DNA from: Rhizobium sp. RU36D
GTDB lineage: Bacteria > Pseudomonadota > Alphaproteobacteria > Rhizobiales > Rhizobiaceae
Reading direction: 5' to 3'
Length of the DNA stretch: 64,000 nucleotides
NCBI RefSeq assembly: GCF_900176345.1
Contig: NZ_FWXU01000006.1
Location: 186,001-250,000 of the forward strand
A program made the translations under genes and the position numbers. Of this stretch, positions 27,860-37,945 are shown piece by piece. The notes below the pieces were generated by a model that saw only the letters and a list, made by a program, of their open reading frames with translations, did no database searches and had not been told where the DNA came from. How positions within the stretch are numbered: the first letter of the stretch is position 1; each line of letters begins with the position of its first letter.

Positions 27860-28879
27860 CTAATCCCGTTTTTTGCCCTGTTTGGCAAGGGGGTGATGGT
27901 TTTGAACCAGTTGGTGCAGGCGTTCTTCCAGTACATGGGTATAGATTTGTGTCGTTGAAATGTCGGAATGGCCGAGCAGTTCCTGGACGACGCGCAGGTC
28001 CGCGCCGTTCTGCAGCAGATGACTGGCGAAGGCGTGGCGCAAGACATGGGGTGAGACCGCTTCGGGATCAAGCCCGGCCCTGATGGCAAGCCCCTTGAGG
28101 TCGCGGGCAAAGACCTGGCGGGGAAGATAGCCCTCCTTGCTGGCGGCGGGAAACAGCCAGGGGCTCTGCTGCTTCTGGTTCGCTTCAAGCTCGGCGCGGA
28201 TCTCCCCATAGGTCTTCAAGGCTGCGATGGCGGTCCGCGACAGGGGCACCATGCGCTCCTTGTTTCCCTTCCCGCGGATGACGAGAAAGCGGCCCTCCTG
28301 GCCCAGGACCCGCGCCGGCAGTGAGACCAGTTCGCTGACGCGCATACCCGTCGCATAGAGCAGTTCCAGAAGGGCCAGCAGGCGCACCGCCCCCAGCCGA
28401 TCTGGCCCCGGCATCGCCGCCTCCTGTTCTGCCAGTGTCAGAAGCCGCCCCACGTCGTCCACGCTCAGGATCTTTGGCAGCGCGCGTCCCTTCTTTGGTG
28501 CGTCGAGGGTGGAGGTGGGATCATCCTGTCGCAACCCCTCCGCATAGAGGAACTTGTAGAACTGGCGCATGGACGAGAGGTGCCGCGCCTGTGTCGTCGC
28601 CTCGAAGCCGCGGGAGGCCAGGTCGGCGAGATGGGCGGCAAGATCCGTCGCCTCGGCCGTCATCGGGGTCGTTCCCCGCCTGGTCAGGAAATCGTGGAGA
28701 TCGTCCAGGTCGCGCTGATAGGACTGCAGCGTGTTGATGGCCGCGCCCCGTTCGGCGCTCATCATTTCCAGGAAAGCCTCGATGCGGGCACGGCTGAGAT
28801 CGGACACTCTATCTGCCAGCTTAAGGGCGCGTGGGATTGACGCGTTCGGAGGGGACGCGGACGGTGACTTCCCGCTCAC
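27860..28879 (-). CDS. xerD: Site-specific tyrosine recombinase XerD
   Basis: Chromosome-dimer-resolving recombinase that works with XerC at dif during division. The 339-residue product has an N-terminal SAM-like core-binding domain (about 25-130; [14 protein letters not shown]...) and a catalytic domain with all five key residues: R in GMRVSEL, K in [11 protein letters not shown]-x-x-R in [15 protein letters not shown] in LGHSDIS and the Tyr nucleophile in TQIYTHV. The likely start is GTG at 28879 with GGAG five bases upstream; this overlaps the upstream 50-codon gene by 59 bases. A GTG at 28807 would avoid the overlap but has no binding site. It lies upstream of accA. Confidence 0.94.
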   Translation of the reverse strand: MSGKSPSASPPNASIPRALKLADRVSDLSRARIEAFLEMMSAERGAAINTLQSYQRDLDDLHDFLTRRGTTPMTAEATDLAAHLADLASRGFEATTQARHLSSMRQFYKFLYAEGLRQDDPTSTLDAPKKGRALPKILSVDDVGRLLTLAEQEAAMPGPDRLGAVRLLALLELLYATGMRVSELVSLPARVLGQEGRFLVIRGKGNKERMVPLSRTAIAALKTYGEIRAELEANQKQQSPWLFPAASKEGYLPRQVFARDLKGLAIRAGLDPEAVSPHVLRHAFASHLLQNGADLRVVQELLGHSDISTTQIYTHVLEERLHQLVQNHHPLAKQGKKRD

Positions 28880-28973
28880 GAGGCTCCACGAACGTCACCA
28901 GAGACCACATCACGCCATAGACCATGGCCGCGAGGGTCGCGAGCACGAAGAGAAATCGGAACAGGGTCGGCAT
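28821..28973 (-). CDS. Small single-pass membrane protein (50 aa), unknown function
   Basis: A 50-codon ORF reading [20 protein letters not shown] and onward: a short basic N-terminus, one hydrophobic helix (about residues 4-30), then a polar tail ([21 protein letters not shown]). Its 3' part overlaps the start of xerD by 59 bases in another frame. The ATG at 28973 and the orderly membrane-helix-plus-tail design argue for a real gene, and the arrangement in front of xerD resembles other rhizobia as I remember them. No function can be assigned. Confidence 0.65.
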   Translation of the reverse strand: MPTLFRFLFVLATLAAMVYGVMWSLVTFVEPREREVTVRVPSERVNPTRP

Positions 28974-29129
28974 TGTTGTCACGCCCTTCGGTCAGGATAC
29001 CGGGTTCTTTATGATCGCGGATGGCTGAAAGTGCAAGAAGTCAGCGCCGGATGCGCAGTTTCCCCGCGCATGGCTTGACGCCTCGGGTTCATTTGTCAAT
29101 ACCGTTGGAAAACATGTGCGAAAAGGCCG

Positions 29130-29732
29130 ATGACCGACTTGATCCTATCTCCAGCCCCCAAGCTGAGCGAGCAGGCGCTTAAGGCGCTGGGGCGACGAAA
29201 TCTTGTGCTGGTGGGCCTCATGGGCGCCGGCAAGTCGGCGATCGGCCGCATGGTAGCAGGCTATCTTGGACTTCCCTTTATCGATACCGACCATGAGATC
29301 GAGCGTGTGTCGCGCATGTCGATCAGCGAACTGTTCGCCGCCTATGGCGAAGAGGAATTCCGGGCGCTGGAAACCCGAGTGATCAAGCGCTTGCTGAAAT
29401 CCTGCCCCCGGGTCATTTCGACGGGCGGCGGCGCCTTTATTAACGAGCGCACCCGCAAGCAGATCGAACGGGGCGGCGTTTCCCTGTGGCTGAAGGCGGA
29501 TCTCGATGTATTGTGGGAGCGGGTCAACAAGCGCGATCATCGGCCATTGCTGAAGACCGAAAATCCGAAGCAGACGCTCGAAAACCTCATGCGTCAGCGC
29601 TATCCCATCTACGAGCTTGCAGATCTGTGCGTGCATTCGCGCGATGTCCGCAAGGAAGTTATTGCCGAAGAAGTTCTTGCCGCCATTGCCGGCTTGACGA
29701 GTGAGAGTGCCCGAAATGTCCGACATGATTGA
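29130..29732 (+). CDS. aroK: Shikimate kinase
   Basis: Phosphorylates shikimate at O3 using ATP, the fifth step of the shikimate pathway. The 200-residue product has Walker A GLMGAGKS (about 30-37), the shikimate-binding Asp and Arg in FIDTDHEIE and FRALETRVI, the GGGAF motif, and the LID Arg in RPLL. AAAGG precedes the ATG. Its last 17 bases overlap the start of aroB, the normal aroKB arrangement in proteobacteria. A 20-residue N-terminal extension before the core is typical of alphaproteobacterial forms. Confidence 0.96.
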   Translation: MTDLILSPAPKLSEQALKALGRRNLVLVGLMGAGKSAIGRMVAGYLGLPFIDTDHEIERVSRMSISELFAAYGEEEFRALETRVIKRLLKSCPRVISTGGGAFINERTRKQIERGGVSLWLKADLDVLWERVNKRDHRPLLKTENPKQTLENLMRQRYPIYELADLCVHSRDVRKEVIAEEVLAAIAGLTSESARNVRHD

Positions 29733-30852
29733 CTCCGCGACGACCGAACGCCTTGTTCACGTACCCCTTGGCGACCGTGCCTATGATATTCTGATCGGCC
29801 CCGGGATGCTGGAGCGGGCAGGCGGAGAAATCTCGACCCGGATCAAGGGTCGCCGCGCCGCTATCGTCACCGACGAAAACGTGGCTGGCCACTATCTGGA
29901 AAACCTGATCGACAATCTTGGCTCCGATGGCATCGAGGCGATTTCGCTGATCCTGCCGCCGGGCGAAAAGACCAAGAGCTTCGAGCACCTGACACGGGTC
30001 TGCGACGCTCTGCTGGAAGCCCGTATCGAGCGCAATGACGCCGTCATCGCGCTTGGCGGCGGGGTGATCGGCGATCTTACCGGTTTTGCGGCCGGCATCG
30101 TCAGGCGCGGTGTGCGCTTCGTGCAGATCCCGACGACACTTCTATCTCAGGTCGATTCGTCGGTTGGCGGCAAGACGGGCATCAACACGCGCCACGGCAA
30201 GAACCTCGTCGGCGTGTTCAACCAGCCGGATCTAGTGCTCGCCGACACATCTGTATTGGACACTTTGACAGCGCGGGAATTCAGGGCCGGCTATGCCGAA
30301 GTCGCCAAATACGGTCTGATCGACCAGCCGGACTTCTTTGCCTGGCTGGAAACCAACTGGCAGGATGTGTTCTCCGGCGGTCCCTCCCGCATCGAGGCCA
30401 TTGCCAGGAGTTGCCAGGCCAAGGCCGATGTCGTCGTGGCCGACGAACGGGAGACCGGCCGCCGCGCGCTGCTGAACCTGGGGCACACTTTTGGACATGC
30501 TCTGGAGGCAGCGACCGAATATGACAGCAGCCGTCTCGTGCATGGCGAGGGTGTGGCGATCGGCATGGTGCTGGCGCATCAGTTTTCCGCGCGCATGAAC
30601 CTTGCCAGCCCCGATGATGCGCTGCGGGTCGAGGCGCATCTGAAGGCTGTGGGCCTGCCGACGCGGATGGATGACATTCCCGGAGATTTGCCGCCGCCCG
30701 ACGTGCTGATGAAGGCGATCGGCCAGGACAAGAAGGTCAATAGCGGCAAGCTGACCTTTATCCTGACGCGCGGCATTGGCCAGTCCTTCGTCGCCGATGA
30801 CGTGCCGTCGTCCGAAGTCGTCAGCTTCCTGACGGAAAAAAGGAAAAAATGA
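29716..30852 (+). CDS. aroB: 3-dehydroquinate synthase
   Basis: NAD- and Zn/Co-dependent enzyme converting DAHP to 3-dehydroquinate. I chose the ATG at 29716 (MSDMIDSATTERL); MIDS at 29725 is the alternative. The 378-residue product contains PPGEKTKSFEHL, ALGGGVIGDLTGFAAG, IPTTLLSQVDSSVGGKTGIN, and the metal ligands E in RAGYAEVAKYGLI, H in NLGHTFGHALE and H in LVHGEGVAIGM. It overlaps aroK upstream and CorC/HlyC downstream (ATGA), forming a three-gene operon. Confidence 0.96.
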   Translation: MSDMIDSATTERLVHVPLGDRAYDILIGPGMLERAGGEISTRIKGRRAAIVTDENVAGHYLENLIDNLGSDGIEAISLILPPGEKTKSFEHLTRVCDALLEARIERNDAVIALGGGVIGDLTGFAAGIVRRGVRFVQIPTTLLSQVDSSVGGKTGINTRHGKNLVGVFNQPDLVLADTSVLDTLTAREFRAGYAEVAKYGLIDQPDFFAWLETNWQDVFSGGPSRIEAIARSCQAKADVVVADERETGRRALLNLGHTFGHALEAATEYDSSRLVHGEGVAIGMVLAHQFSARMNLASPDDALRVEAHLKAVGLPTRMDDIPGDLPPPDVLMKAIGQDKKVNSGKLTFILTRGIGQSFVADDVPSSEVVSFLTEKRKK

Positions 30853-32156
30853 CCTTGGAATACCTGCTCTCGATCCTGTCCGAATACTGGCACCTGTTGC
30901 TGGCAATCCTGGGATTGATCGCGGCTTCGGCCTTCTTTTCCGGGTCGGAAACGGCGCTGACGGCAACGTCCCGGGCGCGCATGCACACGATGGAGGTCAA
31001 TGGCGATCCGCGCGCGGCCATCGTCAACGCCTTGATTGTCCGCAGGGATCGCCTGATCGGGGCGCTGCTGATCGGCAACAACCTGGTCAATATCCTTGCC
31101 TCCTCGCTGACGACAAGCCTGTTCCTGGGTCTGTTCGGGGATACGGGTGTCGCTCTGGCCACAATCGTGATGACTGTCCTGCTGGTCATCTTTTCTGAGG
31201 TGCTTCCCAAGAGCTGGGCGATATCTGCGCCGGATCGTTTTGCGCTGACGGTGGCGCGCGTTGTTCGCGTCTTCGTTCTCGTCGTCGGCCCGTTGTCGTC
31301 CGGTGTAAACCTGATCGTGCGCGGGCTTTTATCATTGTTCGGACTGACGCTGTCCAAGGAAGTGTCCATGCTCTCGGCCCATGAAGAACTCCGAGGCGCG
31401 GTGAATCTGCTGCACCGAGAGGGCTCCGTGATCAAGGCCGATCGCGACCGTCTCGGGGGCGTGCTGGATCTCGGCGAGCTCGAGGTTTCCGACGTGATGA
31501 TCCATCGCACGCGCATGCGGGCCGTGAATGCCGACGACCCGCCGGAGGTGGCCGTTCGTGCCGTGCTGGAAAGCCCCTATACGCGCATGCCGGTCTGGCG
31601 CGGAACCACCGAAAACATCATCGGCGTCGTGCATGCCAAGGATCTGCTGCGCGCGCTGGCGGAGCCGAATGTCGAGCCGACCAATCTCGATATCGTCAGG
31701 ATCGCACAAAAGCCCTGGTTCGTGCCGGATACCACCAACCTCAAGGACCAGCTCAATGCCTTTCTCCGTCGCAAGGTGCATTTCGCTGTCGTCGTGGACG
31801 AGTATGGCGAGGTTCAGGGCATCGTGACGCTTGAGGATATCCTTGAGGAAATTGTGGGCGATATCGCTGACGAGCATGATCTGGAAATTCAGGGCGTGCG
31901 GCAGGAGGCCGATGGATCGATCGTCGTCGATGGCGGCGTGCCGATCCGCGACCTCAACCGTGCCATGGACTGGCAGTTACCGGATGAAGAGGCGACGACC
32001 ATTGCGGGTCTCGTGATCCATGAATCCAAGAGCATACCCGAGGAACGCCAGGCATTTACCTTCTACGGCAAGCGCTTCATCGTCATGAAGCGGGAGCGCA
32101 ACCGCATTACGAAACTGCGCATCCGACCGTTGGAAGAGGCTGCCAAGGCGGGTTGA
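30849..32156 (+). CDS. HlyC/CorC (CNNM/DUF21-CBS) transporter-like membrane protein
   Basis: 435-residue protein with an N-terminal DUF21 (CNNM) membrane domain of about three or four helices (residues 1-180; AFFSGSETALTATSRARM is the signature), a CBS pair (about 205-330; VMIHRTRMRAV, HFAVVVDEYGEVQGIVTLEDILEE) and a C-terminal CorC_HlyC domain. Such proteins are linked to Mg/Co efflux or Na-dependent Mg transport. ATGA overlap with aroB indicates co-transcription with the shikimate genes. Substrate and direction of transport are inference. Confidence 0.93.
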   Translation: MTLEYLLSILSEYWHLLLAILGLIAASAFFSGSETALTATSRARMHTMEVNGDPRAAIVNALIVRRDRLIGALLIGNNLVNILASSLTTSLFLGLFGDTGVALATIVMTVLLVIFSEVLPKSWAISAPDRFALTVARVVRVFVLVVGPLSSGVNLIVRGLLSLFGLTLSKEVSMLSAHEELRGAVNLLHREGSVIKADRDRLGGVLDLGELEVSDVMIHRTRMRAVNADDPPEVAVRAVLESPYTRMPVWRGTTENIIGVVHAKDLLRALAEPNVEPTNLDIVRIAQKPWFVPDTTNLKDQLNAFLRRKVHFAVVVDEYGEVQGIVTLEDILEEIVGDIADEHDLEIQGVRQEADGSIVVDGGVPIRDLNRAMDWQLPDEEATTIAGLVIHESKSIPEERQAFTFYGKRFIVMKRERNRITKLRIRPLEEAAKAG

Positions 32157-32193
32157 AAACCGTCGGAGCCAGGGCCATCTAGGCCCAGGGGAA

Positions 32194-32475
32194 TTACCAG
32201 CGCGTCGGTTCTCCGGGGGCGGCGGCATCGATGGCCAGCGCATGCAGACCCGCATCGAATTCGCTCTTCAACAGATCGGTGATGGCGCGATGGCGCGAGA
32301 GCCGCGTCAGGCCTGAAAACTTTGCCGAGACGATGCGAACCCGCATATGCGTTTCGCCATCCTCCGTCATGCCGGGCTGATGGCCTGCATGATGGTGGCT
32401 TTCATTGAGGACATCGAGCCGTTCCGGCGCGAATGCCTCCACCAGCTTCGTTTCAATCGCTGATCTGATCGACAT
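32194..32475 (-). CDS. BolA-family protein
   Basis: 93 residues starting MSIRSAIETKLVEAF, chosen because GGAGG lies upstream and longer readings have no family similarity. The class II KH-like BolA fold is seen in ERLDVLNESHHHAGH, ETHMRVRIVSAKFSG and the HRAITDLLKSE helix; the conserved His in the C-terminal part (GLHALAIDA) is a cluster ligand in BolA-monothiol glutaredoxin complexes. BolA proteins act in Fe-S trafficking and stress-linked morphology. Divergent from the J-domain gene, with 95 bases between. Confidence 0.93.
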   Translation of the reverse strand: MSIRSAIETKLVEAFAPERLDVLNESHHHAGHQPGMTEDGETHMRVRIVSAKFSGLTRLSRHRAITDLLKSEFDAGLHALAIDAAAPGEPTRW

Positions 32476-32570
32476 GGCGCGAATGCCTCCGGAAAAAGCC
32501 CTCACAAAGCCCAGAACAATCTGATTTGTCAATTCTTGTCGTGCCCGGACCAAAGGACCATAATTACCGG

Positions 32571-33197
32571 ATGAAACTCGATTCAAAATATTTCGACCGG
32601 ATTCGTACCCGCCGCAAGCGGCCCCAGGAGAGCGAACCGACCAACCCGGTTTGCCAGTGGGACGGGTGCGAGAAGCCGGGGGTGCACAAGGCACCGGTCG
32701 GGCGCAATGCCGAGGGCCAGTTCTTCCTGTTCTGCTTTGAGCATGTGAAGGAATACAACAAGGGCTACAACTATTTTTCCGGTCTCTCGGATACGGAGAT
32801 TGCCCGCTACCAGAAGGAGGCGATCACCGGTCATCGCCCGACCTGGACCGTTGGCGTCAACAAATCGGCGAAGTCCAGCCCGCTGCATTCCACCGCCCGC
32901 TCCGGCAGCGCCGGTGCCCAGGCGCGGATGAAGGACCCGTTCGGCTTCGTGTCCCAAGGGCGCGGCAATGGGCCGCGGCTGCAGCCGCAACTGCGAAAAC
33001 TGAAGACTTTGGAGGCGAAAGCCTTCGATACCCTCGGCCTCGGCGGCAATTCCACGGCCTCGGAAATCAAGAGCCGCTACAAGGAACTGGTAAAAAAACA
33101 TCATCCGGATGCAAATGGCGGAGATCGGGGCTCTGAAGAGCGCTTTCGCGCTGTCATACAAGCATATCAATTGTTAAAGCAGGCTGGTTTCTGTTAA
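32571..33197 (+). CDS. J-domain (DnaJ-like) protein with N-terminal Cys/His cluster
   Basis: 208-residue co-chaperone-like protein. The J domain is at the C-terminus (about residues 145-205), with the HPD signature in [10 protein letters not shown] and helix IV-like [16 protein letters not shown]. The N-terminal part has a possible zinc site, CQWDGC near residue 22 followed by CFEH near 45, and a central linker rich in Gly/Ser/Arg. The start at 32571 ([11 protein letters not shown]) is the conventional one for this alphaproteobacterial DnaJ-domain family; the longer frame lacks a binding site. It lies upstream of cobST, 65 bases away; the role is presumed to be Hsp70 stimulation. Confidence 0.87.
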   Translation: MKLDSKYFDRIRTRRKRPQESEPTNPVCQWDGCEKPGVHKAPVGRNAEGQFFLFCFEHVKEYNKGYNYFSGLSDTEIARYQKEAITGHRPTWTVGVNKSAKSSPLHSTARSGSAGAQARMKDPFGFVSQGRGNGPRLQPQLRKLKTLEAKAFDTLGLGGNSTASEIKSRYKELVKKHHPDANGGDRGSEERFRAVIQAYQLLKQAGFC

Positions 33198-33262
33198 TCG
33201 AAAACGCTACGGAAAAAGCCTTGATTATGCGGCCGGCGGGACCCGACCGGCATGGAGTCACG

Positions 33263-34255
33263 ATGAGCAAGATTGAACTCGATATTACCAATCTCCCGGA
33301 TACGACCGTTTCGGTCAGGGATGTCTTCGGGATTGACACCGATATCCGCGTCCCGGCCTATAGCAAGGGCGATGCCTATGTGCCCGACCTCGATCCGGAT
33401 TACCTTTTCGACCGCGACACCACGCTCGCCATCCTCGCGGGCTTTGCTCATAATCGCCGCGTCATGGTGTCGGGCTTCCATGGTACCGGCAAGTCCACCC
33501 ATATCGAGCAGGTCGCAGCCCGGCTGAACTGGCCTTGCGTGCGCGTCAACCTCGACAGTCATGTCAGCCGTATCGATCTCGTCGGCAAGGACGCCATCGT
33601 GCTCAAGGATGGCAAGCAGATCACCGAATTCAAGGACGGCATTCTGCCTTGGGCCTATCAGCACAATGTTGCGCTCGTCTTCGACGAATATGATGCCGGC
33701 CGTCCGGATGTCATGTTCGTCATCCAGCGCGTGCTGGAATCGTCGGGCCGCCTGACACTGCTGGACCAGAGCCGTGTCATCCGTCCTCACCCTGCCTTCC
33801 GCCTGTTCGCGACCGCCAACACGGTTGGCCTCGGCGACACGACCGGCCTCTATCACGGCACGCAGCAGATCAACCAGGCGCAGATGGACCGTTGGTCGAT
33901 CGTGACGACGTTGAACTACCTGCCGCACCAGAAGGAAGTCGATATCGTCCTGGCGAAGGTCAAGAGCTTTGCCGGCAGTGAGTCCGGCCGCGAAACCATC
34001 TCGAAGATGGTTCGGCTGGCCGATCTCACACGCTCGGCCTTCATCAATGGTGATCTCTCCACGGTCATGAGCCCGCGTACCGTGATCACCTGGGCTGAAA
34101 ATGCCGAGATCTTCGGCGACGTCGCCTTCGCCTTCCGCATCACCTTCCTCAACAAGTGCGATGAACTGGAGCGGACACTCGTGGCCGAACAGTATCAGCG
34201 TGCCTTCGGCGTCGAGCTGAAGGAAAGTGCTGCGAACATCGTATTGGGTGCCTGA
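33263..34255 (+). CDS. cobS: Aerobic cobaltochelatase subunit CobS
   Basis: AAA+ ATPase subunit of CobNST, inserting Co2+ into hydrogenobyrinic a,c-diamide in aerobic B12 synthesis. The 330-residue product starts with the conserved CobS N-terminal region ([20 protein letters not shown]), then Walker [10 protein letters not shown], Walker [10 protein letters not shown], sensor [10 protein letters not shown] and the arginine-finger region. The ATG at 33263 follows a weak GGAG. CobT follows after 11 bases. The large CobN subunit is not in the window. Confidence 0.96.
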   Translation: MSKIELDITNLPDTTVSVRDVFGIDTDIRVPAYSKGDAYVPDLDPDYLFDRDTTLAILAGFAHNRRVMVSGFHGTGKSTHIEQVAARLNWPCVRVNLDSHVSRIDLVGKDAIVLKDGKQITEFKDGILPWAYQHNVALVFDEYDAGRPDVMFVIQRVLESSGRLTLLDQSRVIRPHPAFRLFATANTVGLGDTTGLYHGTQQINQAQMDRWSIVTTLNYLPHQKEVDIVLAKVKSFAGSESGRETISKMVRLADLTRSAFINGDLSTVMSPRTVITWAENAEIFGDVAFAFRITFLNKCDELERTLVAEQYQRAFGVELKESAANIVLGA

Positions 34256-34266
34256 GGAGAGGCTGC

Positions 34267-36165
34267 ATGGCCGGACGCGGCGATAATTCCAAGGCCAAGC
34301 CAGGCGCCCCGGCGGACACGGAGCCGTTCCGCCGGGCTGTTGCCGGCTGCGTGCGCTCGATTGCGGCCAGCAGCGAGGTAGAAGTCGTTTTCGCCAATGA
34401 GCGTCCGGGACTGGCCGGCGAACGGGTTCGCCTGCCCGAACTGTCCAAGCGACCGACGGCGCAGGAGCTTGCGGTTACGCGCGGCCTGGGTGACTCCATG
34501 GCGCTGAGGCTCGCCTGCCATGATGCCAAGGTCCACGCGACAATGGCGCCGGCGGCGCCCGATGCCCGTGCGGTCTTCGACGCCGTGGAGCAGGCTCGTG
34601 TCGAATCAATCGGTGCGCTCAGGATGGCGGGCATGGCATCGAACCTGAGTTCGATGAATGCGGAGAAATATGCCAAGGCGAATTTCGCCGGCATCGCCAA
34701 GCAGGAAGACGCGCCTTTGCCGGAGGCGGTCGCAATGCTCGTGCGGGAGACGCTGACGGGCGAGCCAGCGCCGGCCAGCGCCGGCAAGGTGCTGGACCTC
34801 TGGCGTCCCTATATTGAGGAAAAGGCAGGCGGCGATCTCGCCAACCTCAAGACGGCGATCAACGATCAGGAATCCTTTGCCAGGGTCATCCGCCACATGC
34901 TCTCGTCGATGGAGATGTCGGAAGATCTGGGCGACGATACCGAACAGAGCCAGGACGAGGACAATACCGACGAGGAGCAGCCGCGCTCCAACGAGGAGGA
35001 GCAGAACAGCTCCGAAGACGAGGCCGGGTCCGATCAGGCACCTGCGGAGGAAAGCGAAGCCTCCCAGGAGCAGATGGATGACGGCGAGATGGACGGCGCC
35101 GAAATCTCCGACGAAGACATGATGGAGGACGGCGACGAGGATTCCGAGACGCCGGGCGAAATGCGCCGGCCGGCGAGCCCGTTCGACGACTTCAACGAGA
35201 AGGTCGACTACAAGATCTTCACGCAGGAATTCGACGAGATCACCACGGCGGAAGAACTGTGCGACGAGACGGAACTCGACCGGCTTCGGGCCTTTCTCGA
35301 TAAGCAGTTGGCCCATCTCCAGGGTGCCGTTGGTCGGCTGGCGAACCGGATGCAGCGCCGCCTGATGGCGCAGCAGAATCGCTCCTGGGACTTCGACCTG
35401 GAAGAGGGTTATCTCGACAGCGCCCGACTGGTGCGGCTCGTCATCGACCCGATGCAGCCGCTGTCCTTCAAGATGGAGCGCGATACCAAGTTCCGCGATA
35501 CCGTCGTCACCCTGGTTATCGACAATTCCGGCTCCATGCGCGGTCGCCCGATCACGGTTGCCGCGACCTGCGCCGACATCCTGGCCCGCACGCTCGAGCG
35601 TTGCGGCGTCAAGGTCGAGATCCTCGGCTTCACCACGAAGGCCTGGAAGGGCGGCGCGTCTCGTGAGAAGTGGCTGGCGGGCGGCAAGCCGCCGACACCT
35701 GGCCGACTCAACGATCTGCGCCACATCATCTACAAATCCGCCGATGCGCCGTGGCGCCGGGCGCGGCGCAATCTCGGCCTGATGATGCGGGAAGGCCTGC
35801 TCAAGGAAAACATCGACGGCGAAGCCCTGATGTGGGCCCACCAGCGGCTGATCGCGCGCCCTGAGCAGCGCAAGATCCTGATGATGATTTCCGATGGCGC
35901 GCCGGTCGATGATTCCACGCTTTCGGTCAATCCGGGCAACTATCTGGAACGGCATCTGAGGGCCGTCATCGATCAGATCGAGACCCGCTCTCCGGTGGAA
36001 TTGCTGGCGATCGGTATCGGTCATGACGTGACCCGCTATTATCGCCGGGCCGTGACCATCGTCGACGCCGACGAACTGGCGGGCGCCATGACCGAGCAGC
36101 TTGCCGCCTTGTTCGAAGATCAGGCTGTGAGCCCGCGTCGCGGCCGCGGACGCCGGGCTGGCTGA
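34267..36165 (+). CDS. cobT: Aerobic cobaltochelatase subunit CobT
   Basis: Partner of CobS in the cobaltochelatase, 632 residues. The N-terminal CobT domain (to about 220) is followed by a long acidic linker (about 222-300, rich in Glu/Asp) and a von Willebrand A-type domain at the C-terminus with the MIDAS motif DNSGSMRG (near 420) that coordinates Mg. C-terminus is basic (RRGRGRRAG). GAGGAGAGG precedes the ATG. Operon with cobS. Confidence 0.96.
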   Translation: MAGRGDNSKAKPGAPADTEPFRRAVAGCVRSIAASSEVEVVFANERPGLAGERVRLPELSKRPTAQELAVTRGLGDSMALRLACHDAKVHATMAPAAPDARAVFDAVEQARVESIGALRMAGMASNLSSMNAEKYAKANFAGIAKQEDAPLPEAVAMLVRETLTGEPAPASAGKVLDLWRPYIEEKAGGDLANLKTAINDQESFARVIRHMLSSMEMSEDLGDDTEQSQDEDNTDEEQPRSNEEEQNSSEDEAGSDQAPAEESEASQEQMDDGEMDGAEISDEDMMEDGDEDSETPGEMRRPASPFDDFNEKVDYKIFTQEFDEITTAEELCDETELDRLRAFLDKQLAHLQGAVGRLANRMQRRLMAQQNRSWDFDLEEGYLDSARLVRLVIDPMQPLSFKMERDTKFRDTVVTLVIDNSGSMRGRPITVAATCADILARTLERCGVKVEILGFTTKAWKGGASREKWLAGGKPPTPGRLNDLRHIIYKSADAPWRRARRNLGLMMREGLLKENIDGEALMWAHQRLIARPEQRKILMMISDGAPVDDSTLSVNPGNYLERHLRAVIDQIETRSPVELLAIGIGHDVTRYYRRAVTIVDADELAGAMTEQLAALFEDQAVSPRRGRGRRAG

Positions 36166-36175
36166 CAGTGATATC

Positions 36176-36196
36176 GGGAGCCGGACAGCGGCTCCC
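36176..36196 (+). terminator. Possible cobST terminator hairpin
   Basis: GGGAGCCG (36176-36183) pairs with CGGCTCCC (36189-36196), loop GACAG, 11 bases after the cobT stop. There is no T-tract, so termination is uncertain. Confidence 0.4.
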
Positions 36197-36312
36197 GGTT
36201 GAGACCTGGCCGGTTTGGTGGCCCTGAGATCACTGGCCGTAACATCGCACTTTGCGGCTATGCAAGATCGATGGCATAACGGAAACCAGATTCGAACCCG
36301 CAGGCATCACCT

Positions 36313-37305
36313 TTGCACCTTCGCTCCATCAGCCTTCTCGCCGCCCTCTTGCTCGCCACCTCCAGCCTGACGGCAAGTGCCGAGCAGGCGGTTGTCGAGA
36401 GTCGGCAGATCACGCAGTTTCGAAACGGTTCGGAAGAAACCCGTTTCGGTCCCTTCGAATTCCTTGGCGGCATCGAGATGAATTCGCCTGATGAGCGCTT
36501 GTTCGGCGCCTGGTCGGGCCTGCGCACGCGTGGAGACGGGCGCAATTTCGTCGGCGTTCTCGATACCGGTCACTGGATATGGGGCGCTCTGGAACGTGAC
36601 GCATCCGGCCGCATCAGCGGCCTTTCCGGCGTTTCCATGGAGAAGATGCTGAACGCTTCCGGCGGGACGGATCCCGGCAAATCCCGCATGGACGCCGAGA
36701 GCCTGGCGCTGAGGCAGAACGATATTCTTGTCGGCTTCGAGCAATGGCACCGTGTCGATGTCTATTCCGGCAGTGAGCTTTCCACATCGCGTCCGCGTCG
36801 ATCTCTGCCGTTGCCATTTCCCACCTCGCGGCTGCGTGGCAATGGCGGGCTGGAAGCGCTCGCCGTTGCGCCATCCGGCAGTCCGCTGAAGGGGGCTGCC
36901 GTGGCCATCGCCGAGAAGAGCGTGGACAAGAATGGGCGCCTCTATGCCGGGATCCTAGACGGTCCGTTGAAGGGCGCGTTTTCGGTCGTGCGACGGGACG
37001 ACTATGACGTGACGGACGGCGCCTTTCTGGCCAATGGCGACATGCTGCTGCTGCAACGCCGGTTTTCCCTCGCCACTGGTGTTGCCATGCGGATTGCGCG
37101 GATCCCGGCGGGGGATATTCGCCCCGGGGCAGTAATCGAGCCGCAAATCCTGCTGGAGGCTGGCTCCGGCTACCAGATCGACAACATGGAGGGGCTCGAT
37201 GTCTTCACCGGCCCTGATGGCTCCACGCGTATCATCCTTGTGTCGGATGACAATCACTCGATCCTGCAGCGCAACCTGATGCTGGAGTTCAGGTTGCTGC
37301 AGTAA
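36313..37305 (+). CDS. Secreted esterase-like / phytase-like domain protein
   Basis: 330-residue exported protein of the phytase-like (esterase-like activity of phytase, COG4246) family. A TTG at 36313 is the only workable start: it gives a clean signal peptide (MHLRSISLLAALLLATSSL, cleavage after TASA). The body shows the family's beta-propeller features: FLGGIEMNSPDERLFGAWSGL, SRMDAESLAL, GNGGLEALA and NMEGLDVFTGPDGSTRIILVSDDN. Substrate is unknown; phytase activity should not be assumed. Convergent with yhhQ (4-base gap). Confidence 0.8.
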   Translation: MHLRSISLLAALLLATSSLTASAEQAVVESRQITQFRNGSEETRFGPFEFLGGIEMNSPDERLFGAWSGLRTRGDGRNFVGVLDTGHWIWGALERDASGRISGLSGVSMEKMLNASGGTDPGKSRMDAESLALRQNDILVGFEQWHRVDVYSGSELSTSRPRRSLPLPFPTSRLRGNGGLEALAVAPSGSPLKGAAVAIAEKSVDKNGRLYAGILDGPLKGAFSVVRRDDYDVTDGAFLANGDMLLLQRRFSLATGVAMRIARIPAGDIRPGAVIEPQILLEAGSGYQIDNMEGLDVFTGPDGSTRIILVSDDNHSILQRNLMLEFRLLQ

Positions 37306-37309
37306 GCTA

Positions 37310-37945
37310 TCAGGCGGTCCGGGCAGCGTTGACCGGCTTCAGCACGTTCATCAGCGCGCCATAGGGCAGCAGCATGGCAAGGCCCACCAGCATCTTCACC
37401 GCGAAATCGCCGAGCGCCCAGGAGATCCAACGCGGGGCTTCCGTTGCGAGCACGCCCAGGATCGGTGCCGAGCCGATCGCGAACTCGTCGTTCGCACCGA
37501 GTAACACGAAGGCGGGCGCGAAGGAGAGCGAAAAGAAGATCGCGGTATCCAGCACCGAACCCAGCAGCGAGCCGACCAATGGAGCCTTCCACCAGGACTG
37601 CTGGCGCAGGCGATTGAAGAGGGTGATGTCGAGCAACTGGCCCGCCAGGAAGGCAGAGCCGGAGGCAATCGCAATGCGAGGCTGCGAGGTGATGAAGGAC
37701 AGGGCCACGCCGACCACGAAGCCCAGGAAAACCACCTTACGCGCAGCCGATGGTCCGAACTGCCGGTTGGTCAGGTCTGTGATCAGGAAGGCGACGGGAT
37801 AGGTGAAGGCGCCGTAGGTGAGCAGGTCGCCCAGGCTGATGCCGGCCAGTGTGCCGGAAAGCGGGAACTGCACGAGGAAGTTCGAGGCGACCACGATCGC
37901 GGTCATCAAAAGGCTGTAGACAGCAATATGCTTCATGTTCAGCAT
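37310..37945 (-). CDS. yhhQ: Queuosine precursor transporter (YhhQ/VUT family)
   Basis: Integral membrane protein of the DUF165/Vut_1 family, which imports queuosine precursors (preQ0/preQ1) for tRNA modification. The 211-residue product has about six membrane segments, with the conserved YPVAFLITDLTNRQFGPSAARK and SSVLDT-like GSVLDTAIFF elements. The ATG at 37945 is preceded by AGGA eight bases away; a second in-frame ATG is at 37936. The start codon and the binding site lie in a candidate preQ1 pseudoknot (37942-37971), which supports the ligand assignment. Confidence 0.9.
   Translation of the reverse strand: MLNMKHIAVYSLLMTAIVVASNFLVQFPLSGTLAGISLGDLLTYGAFTYPVAFLITDLTNRQFGPSAARKVVFLGFVVGVALSFITSQPRIAIASGSAFLAGQLLDITLFNRLRQQSWWKAPLVGSLLGSVLDTAIFFSLSFAPAFVLLGANDEFAIGSAPILGVLATEAPRWISWALGDFAVKMLVGLAMLLPYGALMNVLKPVNAARTA

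Noticed and set aside
34606-36024. 472-aa minus-strand ORF across cobT
   Set aside because: Shadow of the cobT frame, which has the MIDAS motif and acidic linker expected for the family.
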